DNA of 26,373 nt from CAZJFC01 sp964545245 (GTDB lineage: Bacteria > Pseudomonadota > Alphaproteobacteria > Rickettsiales > 21-14-0-20-44-7). The stretch lies in the NCBI GenBank assembly GCA_964545245.1, contig CAZJFC010000025.1, positions 1 to 26,373 of the forward strand. The letters run 5' to 3'. Under the pieces are notes generated by a model. The model did not search any database and had not been told where the DNA came from. It was given only the letters and a program-made list of their open reading frames with translations. Of this stretch, positions 14,643 through 24,138 are shown piece after piece (the first letter of the stretch is position 1; the number at the start of each line of letters is the position of its first letter). The position numbers were made by a program, and so were the translations under genes.

Positions 14643-17008
14643 TGGGCAATTTCACCGAAGCGGACATCAAAACCAAATACATCCTACCTGCCATTAAAAA
14701 CGCAGGTTGGGATTTGCAGACGCAGGTGCGCGAGGAAGTTTCATTCACGCATGGCCGCATCATAGTGCGCGGTAAGATGGCTGCGCGTGGCACCAGCAAG
14801 CGTGCGGATTACATTCTGTATTACAAACCAAATATTCCGCTGGCGATCATTGAGGCCAAGGATGATAATCACCAGCTGGGCGACGGAATGCAGCAGGCAC
14901 TGGAATATGCCGAGATTCTGGATATTCCTTTCGTATTCACCTCAAACGGCACTGGCTTTCGTTTCCATGATAAGTCCGGCACCAGCGAACAGGTAGAACG
15001 CGATATTCCGCTGGATTGCCTGCCCAGCCCTCAGGAGCTTTGGAAGCGCTACAAAAAATACCGCAACATTGAAGCGCCAGCCGCTGAAGCGGTGGTCGCG
15101 CAGGATTATTATTCCGACGGTAGCGGGAAATCCCCGCGTTATTACCAGCTCAATGCCATTAACCGCACGATGGAAGCCATTGCCAAAGGCCAAGACCGAA
15201 TCCTGCTGGTGATGGCCACCGGCACGGGTAAAACCTACACCGCATTCCAGATCATCTGGCGTTTGTGGAAGTCCAAAACCAAAAAGCGCATCCTTTTCCT
15301 TGCTGACCGCAATATCCTTGTCGATCAAACACGCCAGAATGATTTCAAGCCATTCGGTCAAGCAATGACCAAAATCAGCAAGCGCCAGATTGATAAATCC
15401 TACGAAATTTACCTTTCGCTCTATCAAGCTGTCACTGGCAATGAGGAAGAGCAAAACATCTATAAACAATTCTCGCCGGATTTCTTCGACCTGATCATCA
15501 TCGATGAGTGCCACCGTAGCAGCGCCGCCGAGGATTCCGCATGGCGTGCAATTTTGGAATATTTCTCCAGCGCCACGCAAATCGGCCTTACCGCCACACC
15601 AAAAGAAACGGCGGATGTCTCGAATATCGATTATTTCGGCGAACCCGTTTACACCTATTCCCTGAAACAGGGGATTGAGGACGGCTTCCTTGCGCCCTAC
15701 AAAGTGATCCGCATAGACATTGACCGCGATGTGATTGGCTTCCGACCCGAAAAAGGTCAGGCCGATAAATACGGCAACCTGATTGAAGACCGCATTTATA
15801 ATCAAAAAGACTTCAATCGCACGCTGGTGATTGAGGAGCGCGATTGGCTGGTCGCGCAGAAAATCACCGCCTATCTCAAAGCCACCAATCGCTTCGATAA
15901 AACCATCGTATTCTGCGAGGATATTGACCATGCCGAGCGTATGCGCCATGCGCTGGCCAATCTGAACAGCGACCTCGTATTGAAAAACCACCGCTATGTA
16001 ATGAAAATCACGGGCGATGATCAGCAGGGCAAGGCCGAGCTGGATAACTTCATCGACCCCGAAAGCGCCCACCCGGTCATTGCCACCACCTCCAAACTGC
16101 TCACCACCGGCGTGGATGCCAAAACCTGTAAACTGGTGGTGCTAGACCAGCGCATCCAGTCTATGACGGAATTCAAGCAAATCATCGGCCGTGGCACGCG
16201 CATCGATGAAGAGCACGGCAAACTCTACTTCACCATCATGGATTTCAAGAAAGCCACCGAGCTATTCGCTGATCCTGACTTTGACGGCGACCCGGTGCAG
16301 GTTTACCAGCCAACCGGCGACGACGATATTGTGCCGCCGGATGATGAATCCAATGTTGATCCGGGTGAAGGCACGCCGCTAAAGCCGGATATTTCCTTCG
16401 ATCCCAACGCCGAGCCCGGCCAGAAGCGCGTGAAATACTACGTCAATAACGTTGAGGTAAACGTCATCTCCGAGCGCGTACAGTATTACGACAAGGACGG
16501 AAAACTCGTCACCGAATCGCTGAAGGACTACACCAAGAAAATGGTGCAGAAGCAGTTTCGCACGCTCGATGAATTCCTGCGCAAATGGTCTGAATCGGCA
16601 AAGAAAGAAGCCATCATCAAGGAGCTCGAAAGCCAAGGCTTGCTGCTCAGCGCCCTGCGTGAAGAGGTGAAGAACGGCGATCAATACAGCACCTTCGACC
16701 TCATCTGCCATATCGTTTACGGCCAGCCGCCGCTAACGCGCAAGGAACGCGCCGAGAATGTGCGTAAGCGCAATTATTTCACCAAATACGGCGATAAAGC
16801 CCGCAAAGTGCTGGATGCGTTGCTCGATAAATATGCCGATGAAGGCGTCGGCAGCATCGAAAGCGCAAAGGTGCTGAGCCTAAAGCCGATCAGCGAGATG
16901 GGCACGCCGGTGGAGATCATCAATGATTTCTTCGGCGGCAAAGACAAATACGAAGCAGCCCTCAAAGAGCTGGAAGACGAACTATTTAAGAAGGTAAACG
17001 GCGCATGA
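14642..17008 (+). CDS. hsdR: Type I restriction enzyme R subunit (EcoAI-like)
   Basis: A 788-residue restriction/translocation subunit. An N-terminal PD-(D/E)XK nuclease domain is visible as ADYILYY (Asp56) and AIIEAK (Glu71, Lys73). It is followed by a superfamily 2 helicase motor with Walker A MATGTGKTY (191-199), DECH (288-291), TATPK (317-321) and the later helicase part including QIIGRGTRID. The C-terminal part (about 590-788) should contact HsdM. Length and order match the EcoAI/type IB family, and all catalytic residues are present. It cuts unmodified DNA after ATP-driven translocation, in complex with HsdM and HsdS. The start overlaps the HTH gene by 1 nt and the end overlaps hsdM by 4 nt. 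Confidence 0.95.
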   Translation: MGNFTEADIKTKYILPAIKNAGWDLQTQVREEVSFTHGRIIVRGKMAARGTSKRADYILYYKPNIPLAIIEAKDDNHQLGDGMQQALEYAEILDIPFVFTSNGTGFRFHDKSGTSEQVERDIPLDCLPSPQELWKRYKKYRNIEAPAAEAVVAQDYYSDGSGKSPRYYQLNAINRTMEAIAKGQDRILLVMATGTGKTYTAFQIIWRLWKSKTKKRILFLADRNILVDQTRQNDFKPFGQAMTKISKRQIDKSYEIYLSLYQAVTGNEEEQNIYKQFSPDFFDLIIIDECHRSSAAEDSAWRAILEYFSSATQIGLTATPKETADVSNIDYFGEPVYTYSLKQGIEDGFLAPYKVIRIDIDRDVIGFRPEKGQADKYGNLIEDRIYNQKDFNRTLVIEERDWLVAQKITAYLKATNRFDKTIVFCEDIDHAERMRHALANLNSDLVLKNHRYVMKITGDDQQGKAELDNFIDPESAHPVIATTSKLLTTGVDAKTCKLVVLDQRIQSMTEFKQIIGRGTRIDEEHGKLYFTIMDFKKATELFADPDFDGDPVQVYQPTGDDDIVPPDDESNVDPGEGTPLKPDISFDPNAEPGQKRVKYYVNNVEVNVISERVQYYDKDGKLVTESLKDYTKKMVQKQFRTLDEFLRKWSESAKKEAIIKELESQGLLLSALREEVKNGDQYSTFDLICHIVYGQPPLTRKERAENVRKRNYFTKYGDKARKVLDALLDKYADEGVGSIESAKVLSLKPISEMGTPVEIINDFFGGKDKYEAALKELEDELFKKVNGA

Positions 17009-18468
17009 GCAACGTATCTGGCATCATCAAATCCATCCAAGACATCATGCGTAAAGACGTGGGCGTGGATGGTGACGCGCAGCGCATCGGTCAGCTGGTG
17101 TGGATGTTTTTCCTTAAAATTTTGGATGACCAAGAAGAGCAGCTGGAACTCACCGAGGATAATTACCAATCCCCCATTCCAGAGCATCTGCGCTGGCGGA
17201 ACTGGGCAGTTGATGCGGAGGGTATTACCGGGGATGAACTCTCCGACTTCATTAACATCCAGCTTTTTCCGAAACTGAAGGAACTCAGCGCCGAAGGGCG
17301 GCAGGGTGGCCGCGCGCTGGTAGTGCGCAATGTGTTTGAGGATGCGTACAACTACATGAAATCCGGCCAGCTGATCCGACAGGTGGTGAATAAAATCAAC
17401 GAAATCGACTTCAACCGCACCGCCGACAAACACACCTTCGGCGATATTTACGAGCAAATCCTGAAAGACCTGCAAAGTGCAGGTAATGCCGGGGAGTTTT
17501 ACACGCCGCGCGCCGTAACGCAGTTCATGGTGGATATGCTGAACCCGCAGCTGGGCGAAATGGTGATCGACCCCGCCTGCGGTACGGGCGGTTTCTTAAG
17601 CTGCACCATCGAGCATCTGCGTCAGCAAACCAAAACCCCGAAAGATTGGGAAACGCTGCAAAAAACCATCAACGGCGTGGAGAAAAAAGCCCTGCCGCAT
17701 TTGCTCTGCACCACCAACATGCTGCTGCACGGCATCGAAGTGCCCACCAACATCAAGCACGACAATATGCTGAGCACGCCGATCAAAGACCACCCGTGGC
17801 GCAAAAAGGTGGATGTGGTACTCACCAACCCGCCGTTCGGCGGCACCGAGGAAGACGGCATCGAAAACAACTTCCCCACCAGCTACCGCACACGCGAAAC
17901 AGCAGATTTATTCCTGTTCTTGATCGTGGAAATGCTCAAGAAGAATGGCCGCGCCGCCGTGGTGCTACCGGATGGCACGTTGTTTGGCGAAGGCATCAAA
18001 ACCCGCCTGAAGGAAAAGCTGCTGGAGGAGTGCAATCTGCACACCATCGTGCGCCTGCCAAACGGTGTGTTCAACCCCTACACGGGCATTAAAACCAACC
18101 TGCTATTCTTTGAAAAGGGAACGCCCACCAAGGAAATTTGGTATTACGAGCACCAATATCCTAAGGGCTATAAAAGCTACAGCAAAACCAAGCCGATGCG
18201 CATAGAGGAATTCAATGCCGAAAAAGCATGGTGGAACAAGCGCGAGGAAAATGATTTTGCTTGGAAGGTGAGCATCAAGGCGATCAAAGCCAGCAACTAT
18301 AATCTGGATGTAAAAAATCCCAGTATCACCGACCCCACCCACCGCGAGCCTGCCGAGCTGCTGGCGGAATATGAGGCCGCCACCAGCGCCATGCAGCAAA
18401 CGCAAAACCAGTTAAAAGACATCCTCGCCGAAGCGCTGCGGCGACATGTGCAAAGTGAGGCAGCCTAA
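17005..18468 (+). CDS. hsdM: Type I restriction-modification N6-adenine methyltransferase subunit
   Basis: A 487-residue HsdM. The N-terminal helical domain (about 1-140) contains GQLVWMFFLKILDD. It is followed by the methyltransferase domain with GEFYTPR (163-169), the SAM-binding motif I DPACGTGGF (189-197) and the catalytic NPPF (275-278) of gamma-type N6-adenine methylases. The C-terminal helix that meets HsdS is present. It methylates host sites to protect them from HsdR. ATGA overlap with hsdR and TAATG overlap with hsdS indicate coupled translation. No sign of frame damage or phase-variable repeats. Confidence 0.95.
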   Translation: MSNVSGIIKSIQDIMRKDVGVDGDAQRIGQLVWMFFLKILDDQEEQLELTEDNYQSPIPEHLRWRNWAVDAEGITGDELSDFINIQLFPKLKELSAEGRQGGRALVVRNVFEDAYNYMKSGQLIRQVVNKINEIDFNRTADKHTFGDIYEQILKDLQSAGNAGEFYTPRAVTQFMVDMLNPQLGEMVIDPACGTGGFLSCTIEHLRQQTKTPKDWETLQKTINGVEKKALPHLLCTTNMLLHGIEVPTNIKHDNMLSTPIKDHPWRKKVDVVLTNPPFGGTEEDGIENNFPTSYRTRETADLFLFLIVEMLKKNGRAAVVLPDGTLFGEGIKTRLKEKLLEECNLHTIVRLPNGVFNPYTGIKTNLLFFEKGTPTKEIWYYEHQYPKGYKSYSKTKPMRIEEFNAEKAWWNKREENDFAWKVSIKAIKASNYNLDVKNPSITDPTHREPAELLAEYEAATSAMQQTQNQLKDILAEALRRHVQSEAA

Positions 18469-19304
18469 TGGATAATATAGAAATATTTTTGCAGCAATTT
18501 GAACAGTCCACGCAAACCTTGGGTGGTGTAAAGAAGCTGCGCGCGCTCATTCTGCAACTTGCGGTGCAGGGCAAGCTGGTGGAACAGAACCCGATGGATG
18601 AATCGGCGGAAGTGCTGTTGAAAAAGATTGAGGCTGAAAGAAAGTCTCTTATTAAGCAGGGCAAAATCAAGGTGCGTGCTGTTACTCCCATTGATAGATC
18701 TGTAACTCATAACGTGCTTCCGTATTCATGGAGAATTGCTGCCATCGACCATGTGGTGTTGGAGATAAAAAGTGGAGGCACCCCAAGCAAAGCAAATGCC
18801 GCGTTTTGGACAACCAGCAACGGCATCTTTTGGGCGAGCGTGAAAGACCTGAAATTCGGAGAAAAATTCATTTCCTCTACACAGGATATGATTACCGAAC
18901 TCGCCTTACGGGATAACAAGACCAAACTAGCGAAAGCAGGGCAATTCCTTATCTGCACGAGGATGGGGCTTGGTAAAATCTCCATCTGCGCCTGCGATAT
19001 GGCATTTAATCAAGACCTCAAGGCAGTTTCTATCTCAACTAACATCGACCCAAACTACTTCCATATTTTCTTCCAGACTCTCACAATTCAGGGTACTGGT
19101 ACAACGGTGGATGGCATCGTGCAGGAAAAGTTGCTCGCATATCCTATTCCCCTCCCACCACTCGCCGAGCAAAAACGCATTGTCGCCAAGGTGGATGAGC
19201 TGATGACGCTCTGCGACCGGCTCGAAGCGCACATTACGCACACCCAAACCCTCAATACCCACCTGATGGACTCCCTCATCCACCGCATGACGGAGGCTGC
19301 GTGA
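18468..19304 (+). CDS. hsdS: Half-size type I specificity subunit with one target-recognition domain
   Basis: A 278-residue HsdS. The N-terminal conserved region (LRALILQLAVQGKLVEQNPM, then LLKKIEAERKSLIKQGKIK) is typical of the EcoAI-like group. One target-recognition domain follows (about 83-232, with SGGTPSKANAAFW and ending IPLPPLAEQKRIVAKVDEL). The second conserved helix (about 233-278) ends the protein. Full-length relatives of this group have two recognition domains and are about 400-600 residues. Either the gene is naturally half-size, so two copies pair and the complex reads a symmetrical bipartite site, or the second half was lost and the avs gene now follows. The reading frame ends cleanly with a GTGA overlap to the next gene, which favours a stable arrangement. 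Confidence 0.9.
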   Translation: MDNIEIFLQQFEQSTQTLGGVKKLRALILQLAVQGKLVEQNPMDESAEVLLKKIEAERKSLIKQGKIKVRAVTPIDRSVTHNVLPYSWRIAAIDHVVLEIKSGGTPSKANAAFWTTSNGIFWASVKDLKFGEKFISSTQDMITELALRDNKTKLAKAGQFLICTRMGLGKISICACDMAFNQDLKAVSISTNIDPNYFHIFFQTLTIQGTGTTVDGIVQEKLLAYPIPLPPLAEQKRIVAKVDELMTLCDRLEAHITHTQTLNTHLMDSLIHRMTEAA

Positions 19305-22300
19305 CCAATACAGAGATTAATTTTCGCAATATCAGGTCGCACGCTGGTTCACAGAATACAGCTTTTGAAGAGCTATGCTGTCAGCTGGCGCATATAACGC
19401 CGCCGGGCGATAACTGGATATTTACCCGGAAGGGCGGCAGCGCAGATGCTGGCATAGAATGCTTCTGGAAAGCTCCCGACGGAACAGAACATGGGTGGCA
19501 GGCAAAATATGTTTTCGATATTGATAGCCTGATCACACAGGCAACAAAATCCGTTACGTCAGCACTGGAGAAGCATCCTACCTTAACAAAATATTACGTC
19601 TGTATGCCCATTGATTTTGCCGATTCACGGCAGGATGGCCATGTAACAGAAAAGGTAAAGTGGGATAAGGCCGTTCAAGGGTGGCAGAAGCAGGCCACTG
19701 AAAAAGGCATGAACGTTGAATTCATCCCTTGGGGAAAATTTGAATTCACCGAAATGCTCAGCCGGGTTGAGCCAGTATATGCCGGTAAGCGATATTATTG
19801 GTTAAACGAGCAGGTTCTAAGACAGGACTGGTTCGCGAAGAAATGCCAAGACACCATTAAGGATGTTGGGAAGCGCTATGAACCTGACCTGAACGTCTCC
19901 ATTCCTGAGTTGCCCAAAATTTTTGAAGGTCTGTTTAGGAGCGATAAGTTCTTTGCCGAGATAATCGAATGGGAAAACACGCTGGCAAAGTTGATCTGGC
20001 ACATCAATATAGAAAAGGAGAAAGAGGGAAAATATCCTGAACTGGCGCAGGATATTGCGCGATGCAGAGAAATACATATCAAGATTAAGAAGGCTATTGC
20101 GAACATCCGGCATGACATAGCTGTGCCGCTCGATTTTTCAGAAGTTATTGCCTGCTGCGACCAACTGAACCAGAAAACGGATGAAGCAATCGAGAAAATT
20201 CATGCCATCGAGAAACAAAAATATGAGGAGAAACGCCAGAAACTAGTGGATGAAGGCAAAACGGAGAAAGAAATCCGCGAAGCTTTCTCCCGCGATGAGG
20301 ATCTGGAATTCAGTAACATCAAACACTATTTATGGAGAGCCGCATCCGCCGCTAGAGACATTAGAGAATATCTAGGTGAATCCAACGAAGCCTTATGCGC
20401 GCGGTCTGGGTTGTTGGTGATACAGGGTGAGGCCGGACAGGGTAAAACCCATATCATAAGCGAGATTGTCGAGCATCGGATTCGTGATGCCATACCCACC
20501 ATATTCATGCTGGGGCAGCATTTCAGTTCCACCAATGATCCATGGCAACAGATATTCAGTTACCTTGGCATTACACCGCCGGACAGAGAAACTTTCCTAT
20601 CCGCACTGGATTCCTTGGGGGAAGCACTAAACCAGAAGATTCTTATAGCCATAGATGCCATTAACGAGGGTGAAGGCAGGAAGATATGGAAAGATCGACT
20701 CGCTGGGTTCATCAACGAAATAAAGCGTTACCCACGGATATGTGTTGTGCTGTCCGTTCGCACCAATTTTCTTGATGTCGTATTTCCGGCAGAACTGAGA
20801 GACACGAATACCGATGTTACGCATTACATACATAAGGGATTCCGGGGCATTGAATATCAGGCCGTCCGTGTCTTTTTTCCAAAGTTCGGGATTAAAGTAC
20901 CTGATACGCCATTGTTATCGCCAGAGTTCAGCAACCCACTTTTTCTAAAATTGTTTTGCTCATCGCTGCATGATGCTGGACACACAGAGGTACCGAAGGG
21001 TTTGCAAGGCATCACCAGCGTATTCAACTTTTACGTTGATACACTGAATGAGAAGCTTTCTAAAAATGGTGAGGTGTACGACCCAAAAGCCAAAATTGTG
21101 CAGCAGGCTATCGATATTCTGGCACGCGAAATGGCCTCTCAAAAGAATCGATGGCTGAAAAGAGAGACCGCCAAAGAGCTGCTGAAAAATTTGGGCGGAG
21201 ACGGACAGGGTTTTGTGGACACCCTCTTTGGAAAATTAATCTCCGAAGGCCTTCTCATCGAAACTTATTGGTATGACGACAAAAATCAGAAGTATGATGC
21301 GATTGCGTTCACTTACGAGCGCTTTGCTGATCATTTGGTCGTGAGGGTTTTACTAGATAGCGTTGAGGGCAAAAATAATAGCGCGCAGATGTTGCGACGA
21401 CGCATACGCAAGCACCCCATTTTAAGAACATTTATTTCAGGTCATGAACGGTTTTTATATTCAGGCTGGATAGAGGCATTGTGCATACAAATACCGGAAC
21501 GGTTCGGGCTTGAATACTTTGATCTATTTCCGGTTCTTTCGCCCCAGAAACGTGGGCGCATCCGCGATGCTATTCACTATGGAAAAGGATATAGTCTTTT
21601 CTATGTACGAAAAACATTGGATCATCGCATATCCCGTACTGCCATTAGTAAATTGCCTCCCAAGCATCGTCAGAAAGTCTGGCGGTTTATTAACGATGAC
21701 GATTACGAGCAAAGCCAGCATCGTGAGCCATTTCTCAATAGCATTATCTGGCGTGAAACAGCCTTAGTTACAGAAAGAACCGTTGATTACCTGAATGCTA
21801 TGCCTGCGCGCTATGAAGATGTTCTGGAAATGTTGCTTACCGTTGCGTCTGTGCCAGGCCATATCCTGAATGCGGATAGGCTGCATAGGATATTTGCGCG
21901 GCATTCCATGCCGGAGAGGGATGCAACGCTTGGGCGTGCGCTTACGGCTTCATATATGAACGAGGGAGCAATTTGCCGCCTTATTGATTGGTGCTGGCGA
22001 CAAGATACATCAAATCTGGATGAGGATTCCGCCAGATTATGTGCGATTGCATTATGCTGGTCGCTTTCGTCGCCGCATCGCATGTTGAGGGATCAATCGA
22101 CAAAAGCATTAGTAAATCTTCTTCGCAGTCGTATTGATACGCTGATAGCGGTCATGAAAATGTTTGAATCTGCTGATGACTTATATGTGCGCGAACGAAT
22201 GTTTGCGGCAGCATATGGCATATCTCTATTAAACCTCAAGACTGACGAGTTAAAAAAACTCGCCGAATATACCTACGGCAGTATTTTTGCTGAGAATCGT

Positions 22301-24124
22301 CCCCCGCTTAATGTGCTACTACGCGATTATGCTGCCGGTATCATAAAGGTTGCGGAGAGAGAGAACGCATCCTCGGCTGTCATAAATATGGCGAATGTTC
22401 TTCCACCATACATCAGTGCATGGCCTATCGATTTCCCGGATGAGCAGGAAATTGAAGCACTCTTCAAAGATGAAGAAAACAACACAACAAAGTCGCGCTC
22501 TAAACATTCCATCCGATGGGAATTAAACCACGGAACATTTGGGCGATATGAAACTGGTAAACACAGCGGCTGCTATTGGTATGAAGCGCCCATCGGCACT
22601 AAGCACATTAAAAATGCGGATACTGTTAATGCCACTATCGGAAAACTTTCTGCTGAAAACCAAGCACAGTGCAATCAGGCCATAACCGAACTCAAAGCAT
22701 TAATGAGCAATAGACTTTTGAGCAGGTTTGATACCCAAAAAGGAGAGTTTCATGCGGGTTTTTATCTCTCGAAGGACATTGATGCAGACACGCAGGAAGC
22801 ATACGTTGCTGCCATAAGTCAGCTGAATGAAGAATTTCAGGAAAAGATTGCCCAACTGCGAGACGCTTTAGGGGATGAAGCATTCCAAGAGGCCGAGAAA
22901 GCCTTGTACGAATATCTTGTGAAAGAAGATTCCATACAGAAGCTTCAGGATATTAGCACATCAAAAATCAAACGCTGGATACTGAAACGCGTCTTGGATC
23001 TGGGATGGAGCATTGAAAGATTCGGAGACATGGATTACCGGCATGATTCTTTCAGAGAATATAGCCCCAATGAACGTATAGGTGCAAAATACACATGGCT
23101 TGCAATGCGCGAAATCCATTGTTACCTCAACGATAATCTAAAATTTAAGGGTAGGTCTTACGATGATGATAAGGATGCTGATTATCAGGGGACATGGCAA
23201 ACCTCAGAGCGCGACATTGATCCATCTTTCACAGGCGAAAAGATTCCCGATTATGATTTTGAAACAGTGCCGGTATGTTGGTGGCAACCGCATAACGTAA
23301 ACTTTGAGAACATTTCCGACCAAGAAAGAATTGAGTGGGTTAATGGCCAGTATGATTGGCCTGCGCCGGAAAGCCTTCTCTACGCAACTAATCCCGTTGA
23401 TAATCAGCCATATCTGGTATTAAACGCACATTATGCATGGAATGAACGCGAGCGTTTCGATGATGCTGGAAGAAACCTTCCCCACAGGCACATGGGCTTA
23501 TCAATCAGAAGCTACCTCATAAACAAATCTGATTTGGAAAAGGCTGTTAGTGAAATTCATGAGGAATGGAAGAAAGAAACCGGCAACGGTTATTGGATGC
23601 CGCATGGTGATGCATATTGGAACCAAGCATTCCTTGGTGAGTATCCATGGGCAGAGTCCTGCGTCTGCTATGATACGGATTGGTTAAAAGAGACCGACTA
23701 CGATCTTAAGATTCCGCTGGTTCCCACCTCCCTTCAATGCAATCCCATCTTCGAACAGGAAGCTATCAAGGACTCAGGAGCGGCAATGATGCCTGATCCA
23801 TGGCTCATAAAAAATATGGGGCTTAGTTGGTCACGCAAACAATTTGATTTTATAGACAGCAGAGGTGCCATCGTTACCACCTCACCCAATGCCTATCAGA
23901 ATGGACCGGCAGCATTGCTGATTACAAAAGAAAAATTGGCGTCTTTCCTTAAGGAGCAAGGCTTGGTTTTGTTGTGGGGAGTATGGGCAGATAAAGTTTT
24001 AATCAATGAATACAATACCCAATCGTGGCTGGGAGCATATTATACCTATGATGGGAAACAAGTAACCGGCGAGAGCGTCCTGAAACACAGCCGCAATGGA
24101 CGTGAAGAAGCGCGGGTAGCATAA
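19301..24124 (+). CDS. Avs-type antiviral STAND NTPase with N-terminal Mrr/PD-(D/E)XK-like nuclease
   Basis: A 1607-residue protein starting with GTG inside the hsdS stop (GTGA). Residues about 15-100 resemble an Mrr-like nuclease: conserved E23/E24, then GGSADAGIE (Asp49, Glu53) and WQAK (Gln67, Lys69). A charged helical linker (about 180-350) precedes a STAND NTPase with Walker A GEAGQGKTH (376-384), Walker B LIAIDAINEGEG (448-459), the sensor-like LSVRTNF (484-490) and the FTYERFADHLV element (670-680). The remaining 900 residues are a helical repeat-like sensor ending in a mixed domain with ERIGAKYTWLA near residue 1257. This order is that of Avs proteins, where the C-terminal part binds a phage terminase or portal protein and tetramerisation activates the nuclease. 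The nuclease type is closest to Avs4 as I know it; the subgroup is uncertain. Confidence 0.8.
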   Translation: MTNTEINFRNIRSHAGSQNTAFEELCCQLAHITPPGDNWIFTRKGGSADAGIECFWKAPDGTEHGWQAKYVFDIDSLITQATKSVTSALEKHPTLTKYYVCMPIDFADSRQDGHVTEKVKWDKAVQGWQKQATEKGMNVEFIPWGKFEFTEMLSRVEPVYAGKRYYWLNEQVLRQDWFAKKCQDTIKDVGKRYEPDLNVSIPELPKIFEGLFRSDKFFAEIIEWENTLAKLIWHINIEKEKEGKYPELAQDIARCREIHIKIKKAIANIRHDIAVPLDFSEVIACCDQLNQKTDEAIEKIHAIEKQKYEEKRQKLVDEGKTEKEIREAFSRDEDLEFSNIKHYLWRAASAARDIREYLGESNEALCARSGLLVIQGEAGQGKTHIISEIVEHRIRDAIPTIFMLGQHFSSTNDPWQQIFSYLGITPPDRETFLSALDSLGEALNQKILIAIDAINEGEGRKIWKDRLAGFINEIKRYPRICVVLSVRTNFLDVVFPAELRDTNTDVTHYIHKGFRGIEYQAVRVFFPKFGIKVPDTPLLSPEFSNPLFLKLFCSSLHDAGHTEVPKGLQGITSVFNFYVDTLNEKLSKNGEVYDPKAKIVQQAIDILAREMASQKNRWLKRETAKELLKNLGGDGQGFVDTLFGKLISEGLLIETYWYDDKNQKYDAIAFTYERFADHLVVRVLLDSVEGKNNSAQMLRRRIRKHPILRTFISGHERFLYSGWIEALCIQIPERFGLEYFDLFPVLSPQKRGRIRDAIHYGKGYSLFYVRKTLDHRISRTAISKLPPKHRQKVWRFINDDDYEQSQHREPFLNSIIWRETALVTERTVDYLNAMPARYEDVLEMLLTVASVPGHILNADRLHRIFARHSMPERDATLGRALTASYMNEGAICRLIDWCWRQDTSNLDEDSARLCAIALCWSLSSPHRMLRDQSTKALVNLLRSRIDTLIAVMKMFESADDLYVRERMFAAAYGISLLNLKTDELKKLAEYTYGSIFAENRPPLNVLLRDYAAGIIKVAERENASSAVINMANVLPPYISAWPIDFPDEQEIEALFKDEENNTTKSRSKHSIRWELNHGTFGRYETGKHSGCYWYEAPIGTKHIKNADTVNATIGKLSAENQAQCNQAITELKALMSNRLLSRFDTQKGEFHAGFYLSKDIDADTQEAYVAAISQLNEEFQEKIAQLRDALGDEAFQEAEKALYEYLVKEDSIQKLQDISTSKIKRWILKRVLDLGWSIERFGDMDYRHDSFREYSPNERIGAKYTWLAMREIHCYLNDNLKFKGRSYDDDKDADYQGTWQTSERDIDPSFTGEKIPDYDFETVPVCWWQPHNVNFENISDQERIEWVNGQYDWPAPESLLYATNPVDNQPYLVLNAHYAWNERERFDDAGRNLPHRHMGLSIRSYLINKSDLEKAVSEIHEEWKKETGNGYWMPHGDAYWNQAFLGEYPWAESCVCYDTDWLKETDYDLKIPLVPTSLQCNPIFEQEAIKDSGAAMMPDPWLIKNMGLSWSRKQFDFIDSRGAIVTTSPNAYQNGPAALLITKEKLASFLKEQGLVLLWGVWADKVLINEYNTQSWLGAYYTYDGKQVTGESVLKHSRNGREEARVA

Positions 24125-24138
24125 AAGGAGAATCATGT

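Noticed and set aside
14942..16072. 376-codon frame antisense to hsdR, and several other long antisense frames (for example 11361-11843 and 17646-18092)
   Set aside because: They mirror real, motif-rich genes in G/C-biased codons and have no motif or ribosome-binding site of their own.
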